Below the pieces are notes generated by a model, which had not been told where the DNA came from, did not search any database, and saw only the letters and a list, made by a program, of their open reading frames with translations. Below are positions 43,800-53,604 of a DNA stretch of 64,000 nt, in pieces. This DNA is from Psychrosphaera haliotis. GTDB taxonomy: Bacteria > Pseudomonadota > Gammaproteobacteria > Enterobacterales > Alteromonadaceae. Position 1 is the first letter of the stretch; each line of letters starts with the position of its first letter. The DNA is taken from assembly GCF_039523615.1 (NCBI RefSeq), contig NZ_BAAAFQ010000007.1, positions 434,001 to 498,000 of the forward strand, in the 5' to 3' direction. Made by a program: the position numbers and the translations under genes.

Positions 43800-44495
43800 T
43801 TATTTAATTTTATTTAAAAGCTTCATCACTAAATCCGAAGAGTTTTTAGATGCGATTTCTAAATATGCATCAAAACTCATTGGCGATTCTTCACCAGCAA
43901 TGTCTGAAAGAGAACGAATAACCAAAAACGGCGTGTCCATTTGATGACACGTTTGTGCAATAGCCGCACCTTCCATCTCTACTGCTAACATATCTGGGAA
44001 CTGCTGACGCGTTGCTTCAATTCTAACCGGATCGCACATGAAGCTGTCACCTGTGGCAACTAAACCAACTTTGCAGGTAATGTCAGACATTTCTTCAATT
44101 GACTCTTTTGTTAACGACACAAGCTTTTCATCTGCAGCAAAGCGCGCTGGCATATTTGGTACTTGACCAAATTCGTAATTGAAAGCCGTCACGTCTACGT
44201 CGTGGTGAACCACTTGATCGCCTACAGCTACGTCGCCAACTTTTAATTCTTTGTCAAAACCGCCAGCTGAACCCGTGTTAATTACGTAGTCAGGTTTAAA
44301 GTTGTTAATTAAAAGGGCGGTGGCAATGGCTGAAGCTACTTTACCTATACCAGATTGAACTAAAACAACTTCTTGGCCATTTAATTCACCAGAAAAATAC
44401 TCGTAGTTAGCAATTTTAGTGGTTTTTAAGTTGTTAATATTATTCTTTAAAATGGCTACTTCTGGTTCCATTGCGCCAATTATCGCAATTGTCAT
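43800..44495 (-). CDS. mtnN: 5'-methylthioadenosine/S-adenosylhomocysteine nucleosidase
   Basis: A 231-residue cytosolic enzyme that cleaves methylthioadenosine and S-adenosylhomocysteine, recycling methionine and adenine and releasing the autoinducer-2 precursor. I chose the ATG at 44495 because the family begins with MTIAIIGAMEPEV; a frame extending to 44534 has no support. The conserved GIGKVASAIATALL, NTGSAGGF, ATGDSFMCDP and VEMEGAAIAQ (with catalytic Glu) and SLSDIAG are intact. It leads a minus-strand unit with the CbiB-like and rhodanese genes. Confidence 0.97.
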   Translation of the reverse strand: MTIAIIGAMEPEVAILKNNINNLKTTKIANYEYFSGELNGQEVVLVQSGIGKVASAIATALLINNFKPDYVINTGSAGGFDKELKVGDVAVGDQVVHHDVDVTAFNYEFGQVPNMPARFAADEKLVSLTKESIEEMSDITCKVGLVATGDSFMCDPVRIEATRQQFPDMLAVEMEGAAIAQTCHQMDTPFLVIRSLSDIAGEESPMSFDAYLEIASKNSSDLVMKLLNKIK

Positions 44496-44694
44496 ATCAA
44501 GCTCTCTATATAAATTAGGATAGTTATCTATCAATCTGAAATTAAGAGAAATTATAATAGAGCAATGGCGGCTTGGCTATGTAAAAGGAGCAAAAACAAT
44601 TCACTTATCTCAGTGTCAAAATTAATACCATTTAAATGGCACACTATCTGCTTAGTAACGGTAGAGAATTATCTATCGTTCACTGGAGAATAGT

Positions 44695-45303
44695 ATGGAA
44701 TGGGTTTTAGTATTGCTAGTCGGTTTAATTTTGACCATTGCCTTAGTAGCAAGTCACTTTATTGACACCAACAATCCTTATCCTTTTAAAAAGAAAACGC
44801 AGCTTTTTACTAATGTAGAGCGCGGTTTCTTGGCGTTGTTAGATAAAGCGGTGGGTAACGACTACCGAATAGTGAATAGAGTAAGATTACAAGACATCAT
44901 CGAAACAAAAGAGAGTGTTAAAGGCCGTGCCAAACGCTCTGCAATGATCAAAGCGTCAAGCAAAGTGATTGATTATGTGTTGTGCGACCCGCAAACTTAT
45001 CGAATTATTGCAGCGGTAGATTTAGTTAACCAATCAAATGGTGGACACAAATCAAAGCAAGATTGGTTTGTTACTGGGGCTTTAGAAGCCGCCGGTATTC
45101 CACATATTCGTATTAAGGTAAAAGCGGGTTATAAAGTAGATGAAATTCGAAATGGCATTCTTTATAAAATAGGTAAAAAAGAGCGCGCATTCCCACCTGA
45201 ACCTATCTTTAAAGGTAATATCCCTCGTAGACCTGTAGGTGCTTTGTCTGCAGGACAAGTTAAGGCTCAATTGGGCGGTCTAGGCATAGCTAAGGCGTCT
45301 TAA
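44695..45303 (+). CDS. DUF2726 family protein with an N-terminal membrane segment
   Basis: A 202-residue protein. One hydrophobic segment (about 2-22, VLVLLVGLILTIALVAS) anchors it in the inner membrane. The rest is a DUF2726 domain (about 38-160: ERGFLALLDKAV, RVRLQDII, KVIDYVLCDP, AAVDLVNQ and AAGIPHIRIKV). DUF2726 is thought to have a nuclease-like fold, but the activity is unknown. It is a stand-alone gene between mtnN (divergent) and ygiF. Confidence 0.82.
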   Translation: MEWVLVLLVGLILTIALVASHFIDTNNPYPFKKKTQLFTNVERGFLALLDKAVGNDYRIVNRVRLQDIIETKESVKGRAKRSAMIKASSKVIDYVLCDPQTYRIIAAVDLVNQSNGGHKSKQDWFVTGALEAAGIPHIRIKVKAGYKVDEIRNGILYKIGKKERAFPPEPIFKGNIPRRPVGALSAGQVKAQLGGLGIAKAS

Positions 45304-45452
45304 TTAGATATTTTACAACCATTTAAGCCAGCCTATTAAAATCAATGTTTATCTAGCATATCGGTTTGAGTAGACAAAAGTTGGCTAATCGTTGAGTTTG
45401 TGGAGTGACTTAGGTAACCTGAGCACTCCAATCGAAAACAGAACGTTAATTA

Positions 45453-47027
45453 ATGGAAATAGAGTTAAAGTTTCTTATCCAACCAGACTTAGTGAATAAG
45501 TTTACCGCTGCACTAAGCACTTCACATTTTAAAATCACCAATACTCATAAAAAGCAGTTGAGAAATGGCTATTTTGATACCGCTAATCAAGCCCTCAGAG
45601 ATTTTGATATGGGCCTTCGGATCCGTTCTAGCGAGTTTTCTGATGGTCAAATTAAAGCTGAACAAACGGTAAAGTTAGCTGGCCAAGACATTGGTGGTTT
45701 GCATCGCAGACCGGAATTTAATGTTGACCTACCTACGCCCGTAAGCTTAATGGCAGACTTGTCTTTATTTGACCAAAAAATTTGGCCAAAAGGATTTGCA
45801 GTAAGTGATATTCAAGCAGAATTAAAATTATTATTTGAAACAGACTTTGAACGAACCACATGGTTAATTGAAATGCCATCGGGCACTGTAATTGAGTGTG
45901 TTCTTGATCAAGGTGTGATTAAGTCTGGCGGTCATCAAACCATTATTAGCGAAATTGAATTAGAGTTCGTTTCTGGCCAAGAAAAAGATTTATTTAACCT
46001 AGCTCAGTTTGTTAGTAGCCAAGTAGTTGTGCGATTAGGCTTTTTAAGTAAGGCAGCACGAGGTTATCAACTACTTACAGGTTCATCGCTTAAATGCACA
46101 GAGTTAAACGGTATTGAGCTTAAAAGTAATATTGAGTTTGAGCCAGCGCTTATTCAAGCAGCGTCTGAAGCTTTAAAGTTTGTACAACACAATGAGCAAG
46201 TATTTTGCTCTTCAATGTCACCAAAGGCATTGCGAAAAGTCATTGATGGCTGGTCCCTTATTATTCATATTCTTAAACTGTTTTCTGTTACCTTGGCACA
46301 AAGCCAGATTGATCAGTTCATCGAGTCTTTTGAAACCATACGTCAGCAGCACAAGTGGGTTGATGGTTTTTATCAACTAAATCAGCTAGTCAGCAGAAAA
46401 AGCCCTTACCGAAAAGAAATTGAAAATAGTGAACATCTACCTGAGTTGATGGCACAGTATCAATTGCCGGAACACAAATTAATGAAAGCGGTGGGCTTTT
46501 TTAGTACTAACGAATACAACCGACTTATTTTGAATTTTGTTCAGTGGTTAACGCAAAAGCAATGGCGAAATGCACTACCACTGAATGAGTTATGCACATT
46601 AAAAGAGCCTTTAACTGAGTTTTCAAACTTGTGGTTAGAGTCGGCGTGGCAAAACCTTCAGGTAGCGTTAGCCAACTACAAAAATCACACTGACAAAGAA
46701 AGCTTAGTAGCACTATATTGGCCTCTGGTTGAATCTATTTTAACGGGCATTACGGTGGGCAATTTATACGGCGAACAAAGCCAGTCAATGCACAATGGGC
46801 AACTTGACTTGTTGGTTGGTTGCGAAGAATTTTTGCTTTTAACTCGATTAGAAAAGCTTATTGTGCGTGATACAGAAGCGTGCAGTGAAAGTAATGATGC
46901 AACGGCAATTATTCCTGAGTCAGAAAACGCGGATTATTTATCTTGGGTAAAGGGCAAACAACAAAGCTTAAATACGGCGTTGTCAGCTTCAATAGGAAGC
47001 GTTAGCCAAATTAAACCATTCTGGTAA
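45453..47027 (+). CDS. ygiF: CYTH-CHAD inorganic triphosphatase
   Basis: A 524-residue cytosolic protein with a CYTH domain (about 1-200) beginning MEIELKFLI, the ExExK signature of triphosphate tunnel enzymes, and a CHAD-like helical domain (about 215-500). E. coli YgiF hydrolyses inorganic tripolyphosphate. Its position right before glnE is the standard one, and the two are probably co-transcribed across 85 bases. Acidic residues in the tunnel region, such as EIELEFVSG and RLGFLSKAARGYQL, fit the family. Confidence 0.9.
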   Translation: MEIELKFLIQPDLVNKFTAALSTSHFKITNTHKKQLRNGYFDTANQALRDFDMGLRIRSSEFSDGQIKAEQTVKLAGQDIGGLHRRPEFNVDLPTPVSLMADLSLFDQKIWPKGFAVSDIQAELKLLFETDFERTTWLIEMPSGTVIECVLDQGVIKSGGHQTIISEIELEFVSGQEKDLFNLAQFVSSQVVVRLGFLSKAARGYQLLTGSSLKCTELNGIELKSNIEFEPALIQAASEALKFVQHNEQVFCSSMSPKALRKVIDGWSLIIHILKLFSVTLAQSQIDQFIESFETIRQQHKWVDGFYQLNQLVSRKSPYRKEIENSEHLPELMAQYQLPEHKLMKAVGFFSTNEYNRLILNFVQWLTQKQWRNALPLNELCTLKEPLTEFSNLWLESAWQNLQVALANYKNHTDKESLVALYWPLVESILTGITVGNLYGEQSQSMHNGQLDLLVGCEEFLLLTRLEKLIVRDTEACSESNDATAIIPESENADYLSWVKGKQQSLNTALSASIGSVSQIKPFW

Positions 47028-47112
47028 AACGTGATATTAGAATAGTGATAGTTAAACCTTAAAAATAAACCGTAATATCAAAATAAAGATATTTAAGTAG
47101 TGAAATTAAACC

Positions 47113-50085
47113 GTGAATACATTCCAATCATCGAACAATGATTCAAACTCTATAGAGGCATTAGGAGCTAAGCGTCTTTCCGCGCTTGTAAATGCACATA
47201 ATGTAGACGTCGACTTTGATGATGCTTCTGCTTTGCAGTATCTGCTGGCGATGAGTGATTTTATTTTTAGGATGTGCGGTAGATATCAATTTATTTTTGA
47301 GGATTTGGCTGCAAGCTGCGTGGCCAAAGAAGTTCAACTTGTGTTGCCTCAGTGGTCTATTTCAGAAACTGAATGGCTGTCTTTATCAGAAGCAGATGCA
47401 TTAAAAGCCTTGAGATATTTTAGGCATCATTTAATGGTAGTTATTGCCAGTCAGCACTTTCTAAAACAAATAGACATAAAAACTAGTATGCGATACTTGT
47501 CTGAATCAGCTGATTTGTTTTATGTATTGGCTAGGCAGTGGGCTGAATGCCAGTTAGCTCCTCGATGGGGAAAGGCGATAAATGAATGCGGGCAACCTGT
47601 TCCTTTAATTGCCCTGGGCATGGGTAAGTTGGGCGGTTACGAACTTAACTTTTCATCAGATATTGATCTTATATTTTGTTATGAGAGCAAAGGCACAACG
47701 GCTGGTGGTCGTAAGCAAGAAGACTTCCAAACTTACTTTACTAAGCTCGCTCAAAAAATTATTCAGCTATTGGATTCTGTCACCCCTGATGGTCAGGTAT
47801 TTCGAGTCGATATGCGTTTGAGGCCATTTGGCGATAGTGGCCCTTTGGTAAGCAGTTTTGCCGCTCTTGAAGATTATTACCAAGAGCAAGGCAGAGAGTG
47901 GGAGCGATATGCTCTTTTAAAGGCAAGGCCGTTAGCCTACAGCAAATTTATTACGGCCGAGGAACAAAAGTCACATACACAACTTATTAGCATGCTTAAG
48001 CCTTTTGTTTATCGTCGCTATATCGACTTTAGTGTGATCGAGTCTTTGCGCACCATGAAGCGCCAGATTGAACAGGAAGTTGTCAGACGAAACTTAGTTA
48101 ATAATATAAAGTTGGGCTCTGGCGGTATAAGAGAAGCGGAATTTATTGTTCAAGCTTTACAAATGTTGCGCGGCGGTAAAGAGCCACAATTGCAGTTACC
48201 CAGCTTTTTATCGGTTTTACCTGAGTTAGTTCGGCTCAATGTATTTACTGAACAAGAAGGCATTAATATTGAACAAAGTTACTTGTGGTTAAGAGATTGC
48301 GAACAATATTTACAAGCCTTTGACGATAAGCAGACCCAAACATTGCCAAGTACTGAGCTGGATCAAGAACGATTATTAACGCTATTTAATGTGCCAACCT
48401 GGGACGTGTTTTTAACAACAGTAGAGGCCGTTTCCACGCAAATTCACGACATATTTGATGAGCTGATTGGTGAATCACCGGAACATCAAAGTAGCCCAAA
48501 TAATAAGTTGGTAGAAAAGTGGCAAGCAATATGGCAGTTAGATCTGCATGTAGACCTTCAAGAAAGTACAGAGTTAGAGCCTTCTCTACAGAGCTCTAAC
48601 GACCTATCGGCTTCTGCTGAACATTTAACAACTGAGGTAACCACTAATTTAACTAATAACGTAGCTACTAATTTAACTACTAATAATTTAATTAGCTGTT
48701 TGATGGATCAAAAGGCGGACTTAATTAAAGCGGTTTTAAGCAGTAAAGGCCGAGACCGACTCGACTTATTAATTCCGCATTTAATGGCAGAGTGTGACGC
48801 TCAAAAAATATCGGTATCGCAATGTGCTGATATCTTGAAAATCATTAAACGTATTACGGCTAGAACAACATATCTGGCTTTATTAGTTGAACATCCTGGA
48901 GCATTAAAGCAATTAGTGAAGCTGGTGTCTTCTTGTCACTTTATAGGCCAAGAATTAAAGCACTTTCCACTTTTACTCGATCAGTTAATCGACCCAAAGC
49001 TTTTATATACTATCCCTAAATTAACCGACTACGCCGCTGACTTAAGACGAAACCTGCTACGAGTAGACGCAGACGATCTAGAATTGCAGATGGAGATCTT
49101 ACGACAATTTAAGTTGTCGTCGCAGTTAATTATTGCAGCGTGTGATGTGTCGCAAATTATTGACTTACCCACTGTGAGTAATCATTTAACCGCTTTGTCC
49201 GAGGCAATACTGCATCAAGTGGTTAACTTATCTTGGCAACAAATGGTCAGTCGATATGGTTATCCGGAAGGTGCGTCAGACGAAGATAAGAACTTTGCTG
49301 TATTAGGTTATGGAAAACTAGGAGGTTATGAGCTTGGTTATGGTTCTGACCTCGATGTGGTTTTTGTCCATGGCTGTGCGTCAAGTAGCCCGACTAGTGG
49401 CAAAAAACAAATAGATTCAAGACAGTTTTACTTAAAATTAGCACAGCGAATTCTCCACGTTTTTACTACTAGAACGCCAAGCGGTATTTTATACGAGTTA
49501 GATACCAGACTTAGACCTTCAGGTGCGAGTGGTTTGCTCGCTATTAATATTAATACCTTTGCAGAGTATCAAAGCACCGAAGCTTGGACATGGGAGCATC
49601 AAGCTCTAGTGCGTGCAAGAGCAGTTATGGGAAGCAGAGCATTAACGGTGCAGTTTGAAGAGATTAGAAAGGCGATACTTAAGTCAAAGCGCGATACAGA
49701 ATCGTTAAAGGCAGACATCTCTAAAATGCGAGAAAAAATGTGTGCGAACTTATCCAAAGAAACTTCAGAGTTATTTGATCTTAAGCAGAGCCGCGGTGGC
49801 ATTGCCGATATAGAGTTTGTTACGCAATTTTTGGTATTACAATACAGCGGTGAGTACGCAGGGTTAGCTGACTATTCTGACAATAAACGATTGTTGGAAA
49901 TTAGTTCAGAGCTAGGGTTGATAACAAAGGCTGAGTGCAATGGTCTTTGGGAAGCCTACCAGGAGTACCGCAAGTTATATCACCAGCAGTCATTAAACTT
50001 GCAAGAAAAGTTGGTGGGGCGAAGCTCAATTGAGCGTCATCAAAACTTGGTACAACAGGTTTGGCAGCGCTTATCTTTGAAATAA
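47113..50085 (+). CDS. glnE: Glutamine synthetase adenylyltransferase/deadenylase GlnE
   Basis: A 990-residue bifunctional enzyme. The N-terminal deadenylylase half has GMGKLGGYELNFSSDIDL and the C-terminal adenylyltransferase half GYGKLGGYELGYGSDLDVVF. Together with the PII protein it switches glutamine synthetase on and off. Start is GTG at 47113 with no strong ribosome site. The linker between the halves is unusual: an insert at about residues 485-530 rich in Ser, Thr and Asn, in which TNLTNNVA and TNLTTNNL form two imperfect eight-residue repeats (48643-48690). Both catalytic halves are intact. Confidence 0.96.
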   Translation: MNTFQSSNNDSNSIEALGAKRLSALVNAHNVDVDFDDASALQYLLAMSDFIFRMCGRYQFIFEDLAASCVAKEVQLVLPQWSISETEWLSLSEADALKALRYFRHHLMVVIASQHFLKQIDIKTSMRYLSESADLFYVLARQWAECQLAPRWGKAINECGQPVPLIALGMGKLGGYELNFSSDIDLIFCYESKGTTAGGRKQEDFQTYFTKLAQKIIQLLDSVTPDGQVFRVDMRLRPFGDSGPLVSSFAALEDYYQEQGREWERYALLKARPLAYSKFITAEEQKSHTQLISMLKPFVYRRYIDFSVIESLRTMKRQIEQEVVRRNLVNNIKLGSGGIREAEFIVQALQMLRGGKEPQLQLPSFLSVLPELVRLNVFTEQEGINIEQSYLWLRDCEQYLQAFDDKQTQTLPSTELDQERLLTLFNVPTWDVFLTTVEAVSTQIHDIFDELIGESPEHQSSPNNKLVEKWQAIWQLDLHVDLQESTELEPSLQSSNDLSASAEHLTTEVTTNLTNNVATNLTTNNLISCLMDQKADLIKAVLSSKGRDRLDLLIPHLMAECDAQKISVSQCADILKIIKRITARTTYLALLVEHPGALKQLVKLVSSCHFIGQELKHFPLLLDQLIDPKLLYTIPKLTDYAADLRRNLLRVDADDLELQMEILRQFKLSSQLIIAACDVSQIIDLPTVSNHLTALSEAILHQVVNLSWQQMVSRYGYPEGASDEDKNFAVLGYGKLGGYELGYGSDLDVVFVHGCASSSPTSGKKQIDSRQFYLKLAQRILHVFTTRTPSGILYELDTRLRPSGASGLLAININTFAEYQSTEAWTWEHQALVRARAVMGSRALTVQFEEIRKAILKSKRDTESLKADISKMREKMCANLSKETSELFDLKQSRGGIADIEFVTQFLVLQYSGEYAGLADYSDNKRLLEISSELGLITKAECNGLWEAYQEYRKLYHQQSLNLQEKLVGRSSIERHQNLVQQVWQRLSLK
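48643..48690 (+). repeat. Two 24-base direct repeats in the glnE linker
   Basis: ACTAATTTAACTA occurs at 48643 and again at 48667, 24 bases apart. The unit encodes TNLTNNVA then TNLTTNNL. In frame, so copy change would lengthen or shorten only the linker. Confidence 0.7.
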
Positions 50086-50181
50086 TGGGTGCCAACAATA
50101 GTTTTTTTTAAGCCCTATTTACATTAGAAAGTAAATTCAAAAAAAATTTCAAAAAATTGTAAAAAAATTTATCTATTTCAG

Positions 50182-50209
50182 TTGAAAACCTCATTAGTAC
50201 CCCCACTAA
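50182..50209 (+). promoter_or_regulatory. Sigma-32 (heat shock) promoter of dnaK
   Basis: GTTGAAA (50182-50188) and CCCCACTA (50202-50209), 13 bases apart, match the CTTGAAA and CCCCATnT consensus. It lies about 55 bases before the dnaK start, the expected position. Confidence 0.75.
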
Positions 50210-50263
50210 TAGTGCAAGAATTAATTTAACCCCTTTTAATAAGTTGTTTTCGGAGTAAATCTC

Positions 50264-52189
50264 ATGGGTAGAATCATTGGTATCGATTTAGGTACAACAA
50301 ACTCTTGTGTTGCTGTTTTAGATGGTGACAAGCCTCGTGTAATTGAAAACGCGGAAGGCGATCGCACAACTCCTTCTATTATTGCATACACAGACGAAGG
50401 CGAAATCTTAGTTGGTCAACCAGCTAAGCGCCAAGCGGTAACAAATCCTCAAAACACACTATTCGCTATCAAGCGTTTAATTGGTCGTCGTTTTGAAGAC
50501 AAAGAAGTTCAACGTGATATCGACATCATGCCATTTAGCATTGTTAAAGCTGACAATGGTGATGCATGGGTTGAAGTTAAGGGCGAAAAAATGGCGGCAC
50601 CTCAGGTGTCAGCTGAAGTTCTTAAGAAAATGAAAAAGACAGCTGAAGACTTCCTAGGCGAAAAAGTAACGGGTGCTGTAATTACCGTTCCTGCTTACTT
50701 CAATGACTCACAACGTCAAGCAACAAAAGACGCTGGTCGTATTGCTGGTCTAGACGTGAAACGTATTATCAACGAACCAACTGCTGCAGCATTAGCATAC
50801 GGTGTTGGTAAAAAAGGCAGCGACAACGTTGTTGCTGTTTACGACTTAGGTGGTGGTACATTCGATATCTCAATCATCGAAATTGATGAAGTAGATGGCG
50901 AGCAAACGTTTGAAGTATTAGCGACAAACGGTGACACGCACTTAGGTGGTGAAGACTTTGATAACCGTGTAATCAACTACTTAGTAGAAGAGTTCAACAA
51001 AGATCAAGGCGTAAACCTTAAAAACGACCCGCTAGCAATGCAGCGTGTTAAAGAAGCAGCCGAAAAAGCTAAAATTGAATTATCTTCAGCACAACAAACT
51101 GAAGTTAACTTACCATATGTGACAGCGGACGCTTCAGGTCCTAAGCATATGAACATCAAGATTACTCGTGCGAAGCTAGAGTCTCTTGTTGAAGACATGA
51201 TCCAAGCAACGTTAGAGCCGTTAAAAATGGCACTTAAAGATGCGGACTTATCTGTAAGCGACGTAAACGACATCATCTTAGTTGGTGGTCAAACACGTAT
51301 GCCTAAAGTTCAAGCGGCTGTTACTGAGTTCTTCGGTAAAGAGCCTCGTAAAGACGTTAACCCTGATGAAGCGGTAGCAATTGGTGCAGCGATTCAAGGT
51401 GGTGTTCTTTCTGGTGATGTTAAAGACGTATTACTACTAGACGTTACTCCATTATCTCTAGGTATTGAGACAATGGGCGGAGTGATGACTTCTGTAATTG
51501 AAAAGAACACTACGATTCCTACTAAGCAATCGCAAACGTTCTCTACAGCAGAAGATAATCAGTCAGCGGTAACAATCCACGTTCTTCAAGGTGAGCGTAA
51601 GCAAGCATCAAGCAACAAATCGCTTGGTCAGTTTAACCTAGAAGGTATTCGTCCAGCTCAACGTGGCGCACCACAAATCGAAGTAACATTTGATGTTGAT
51701 GCCGACGGTATCTTGCATGTATCTGCTAAAGACAAAGATACAGGGAAAGAGCAAAAGATCACTATCCAAGCATCTTCAGGCTTATCAGATGATGAGATTG
51801 ATGCAATGGTACGTGATGCAGAAGCGAATGCTGAAGAAGATAAGAAATTTGAAGAATTAGCACAAGCACGTAACCAAGCTGATGCATTAGCTCACGCAAC
51901 TGAAAAGCAAGTGACTGAAGCAGGCGACGACCTTCCAGCTGAAGATAAAGAAGCTATCGAAAAAGCGATTAATGAGCTTAAAGATGCATCTAAGTCAGGC
52001 ACAAAAGATGAGATTGAAGCTAAGTCTCAAGCGTTAATGGAAGCATCTCAAAAGCTGATGGAAATTGCGCAAGCAAAAGCCCAAGCTCAAGGTGGTGCCG
52101 GCGCTGAAGGTGCTGAACAAGCAACAAACGCTGCAGACGACGATGTTGTTGACGCTGAGTTTGAAGAAGTGAACGACGATAAAAAATAA
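50264..52189 (+). CDS. dnaK: Chaperone DnaK (Hsp70)
   Basis: A 641-residue ATP-dependent chaperone. The N-terminal ATPase domain starts GRIIGIDLGTTNSCVAV and contains VYDLGGGTFDIS and ILVGGQTRMPKVQ. The substrate-binding domain (about 390-505: VLLLDVTPLSLGIETMGG) and the helical lid follow. The C-terminal tail ends acidic, EFEEVNDDKK, like E. coli. It works with the dnaJ gene, 173 bases downstream, and with GrpE (not in the window). A sigma-32 promoter precedes it and a stem-loop follows. Confidence 0.98.
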   Translation: MGRIIGIDLGTTNSCVAVLDGDKPRVIENAEGDRTTPSIIAYTDEGEILVGQPAKRQAVTNPQNTLFAIKRLIGRRFEDKEVQRDIDIMPFSIVKADNGDAWVEVKGEKMAAPQVSAEVLKKMKKTAEDFLGEKVTGAVITVPAYFNDSQRQATKDAGRIAGLDVKRIINEPTAAALAYGVGKKGSDNVVAVYDLGGGTFDISIIEIDEVDGEQTFEVLATNGDTHLGGEDFDNRVINYLVEEFNKDQGVNLKNDPLAMQRVKEAAEKAKIELSSAQQTEVNLPYVTADASGPKHMNIKITRAKLESLVEDMIQATLEPLKMALKDADLSVSDVNDIILVGGQTRMPKVQAAVTEFFGKEPRKDVNPDEAVAIGAAIQGGVLSGDVKDVLLLDVTPLSLGIETMGGVMTSVIEKNTTIPTKQSQTFSTAEDNQSAVTIHVLQGERKQASSNKSLGQFNLEGIRPAQRGAPQIEVTFDVDADGILHVSAKDKDTGKEQKITIQASSGLSDDEIDAMVRDAEANAEEDKKFEELAQARNQADALAHATEKQVTEAGDDLPAEDKEAIEKAINELKDASKSGTKDEIEAKSQALMEASQKLMEIAQAKAQAQGGAGAEGAEQATNAADDDVVDAEFEEVNDDKK

Positions 52190-52220
52190 TCGTTAACACT
52201 TTGTAAAGTTTGAAAAATTA

Positions 52221-52252
52221 ACATGGGCGTTTTATACGCCCATGTTTGTTAC
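52221..52252 (+). terminator. Stem-loop between dnaK and dnaJ
   Basis: ACATGGGCGT and ACGCCCATGT form a perfect ten-pair stem with TTTAT loop and a broken T tail. It may partially stop transcription and lower dnaJ relative to dnaK. Confidence 0.6.
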
Positions 52253-52362
52253 TTAAATATGGTTAATTTACGTTTAATTTCTTGCCTTTTTTATCTTAGT
52301 TTTTAAATAAACCAAAGTGATAAAAAGCGAAGTAATTAAAATAACAAGGTACTTTTTTTATT

Positions 52363-53502
52363 ATGTCTAAACGCGATTATTATGAAGTTCTAGGTGTCGA
52401 CAAGAGCGCATCAGAGCGTGACATCAAAAAAGCGTACAAGCGCCTAGCGATGAAGTATCACCCAGACCGTACCGCTGGTGATAAAGACTTAGAAGTTAAA
52501 TTCAAAGAAGTGAAAGAAGCTTACGAGATTCTTTCCGACGAAGATAAGCGTCATAAATACGACCAGCATGGTCATGCTGCGTTTGAACACGGTCATGGCG
52601 GAGGCGGCGGTTTCGGCGGCGGTCATGGCGACTTTTCAGATGTATTTGGCGACGTTTTTGGTGACATCTTCGGTGGTGGTCGCAGAGGCGGTGGCGGTCA
52701 ACGTCAGCAACGTGGTTCGGACTTGCGATATAACTTAGAAATGAGTTTAGAAGACGCAGTACGTGGCAAAGAGCTTGAGATAAAGGTGCCTACTTGGGTT
52801 TCTTGTAAGCCATGTGATGGCTCAGGTGCAAAAGCTGGATCTAAGCCAAAAACCTGTGGTACTTGTCACGGAGCTGGTCAAGTTCAAATGCGTCAGGGCT
52901 TTTTTGCTGTGCAACAGCCATGTCCAACGTGTCACGGTCAAGGTCAAATTATTTCTGACCCTTGTAATAGCTGTCATGGTCAAGGTCGAGTTGAAAAGAC
53001 TAAGACGTTATCAGTGAAAATACCAGCAGGTGTAGACACAGGTGACAGAATCCGATTGGCGGGTGAAGGTGAAGCGGGAGCAAATAGTGCACCTCCCGGT
53101 GACTTGTTTGTTCAAGTACATGTAAAAGACCACCCTATTTTTGTTCGCGACGGCAGCAACTTATATTGTGAAGTACCAATTGGCTTTACAACTGCGGCGT
53201 TAGGTGGAGAAATTGAAGTTCCAACACTTGATGGCCGAGCAAAGCTTAAAGTGCCATCTGAAACGCAAACTGGCAAGATGTTCCGATTGCGTGGTAAAGG
53301 TGTTAAGTCTGTTCGTGGTGGGGCGGTTGGTGATTTACTTTGTAAAGTAATGATTGAAACACCAGTTAACTTAAATGACTCGCAAAAAGACTTGTTAAAG
53401 CAGTTTGAAGAAACAATGTCAGGTAAAACATCGAAATACCGTCCAAAAGAGCAGGGCTTTTTTGACGGTGTTAAGAAGTTTTTTGATGACTTAACTGGTT
53501 AA
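52363..53502 (+). CDS. dnaJ: Chaperone DnaJ (Hsp40)
   Basis: A 379-residue co-chaperone. The J domain has the HPD triplet (KYHPDRTA, about residue 33) that stimulates DnaK ATPase. A glycine- and phenylalanine-rich linker (about 75-115) follows, then four zinc repeats: CKPCDGSG, CGTCHGAG, CPTCHGQG and CNSCHGQG. The C-terminal substrate domains are intact. It ends with a strong terminator at 53542. Confidence 0.98.
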   Translation: MSKRDYYEVLGVDKSASERDIKKAYKRLAMKYHPDRTAGDKDLEVKFKEVKEAYEILSDEDKRHKYDQHGHAAFEHGHGGGGGFGGGHGDFSDVFGDVFGDIFGGGRRGGGGQRQQRGSDLRYNLEMSLEDAVRGKELEIKVPTWVSCKPCDGSGAKAGSKPKTCGTCHGAGQVQMRQGFFAVQQPCPTCHGQGQIISDPCNSCHGQGRVEKTKTLSVKIPAGVDTGDRIRLAGEGEAGANSAPPGDLFVQVHVKDHPIFVRDGSNLYCEVPIGFTTAALGGEIEVPTLDGRAKLKVPSETQTGKMFRLRGKGVKSVRGGAVGDLLCKVMIETPVNLNDSQKDLLKQFEETMSGKTSKYRPKEQGFFDGVKKFFDDLTG

Positions 53503-53541
53503 TATTTATAGTTAATTCATACAATTGACATACTCGAACAT

Positions 53542-53570
53542 AAAAAGCCAGCATCACTGCTGGCTTTTTT
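53542..53570 (+). terminator. Terminator of dnaJ, possibly bidirectional
   Basis: AAAAAGCCAGC and GCTGGCTTTTTT pair around ATCACT. It lies between dnaJ and the convergent TPR gene, with A and T runs on both sides, so it can act for both. Confidence 0.85.
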
Positions 53571-53604
53571 GTTTATGCAATATTCTAAATTTTATATTTT
53601 TTAG

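Noticed and set aside
44496..44534. Upstream extension of mtnN
   Set aside because: The family starts at MTIAIIGAMEPEV, and the extra 13 residues have no counterpart.
47609..49802. Duplicate GlnE motifs as evidence of two fused genes gone wrong
   Set aside because: Two copies of the GxGKLGGYEL motif are the normal design of this bifunctional enzyme.
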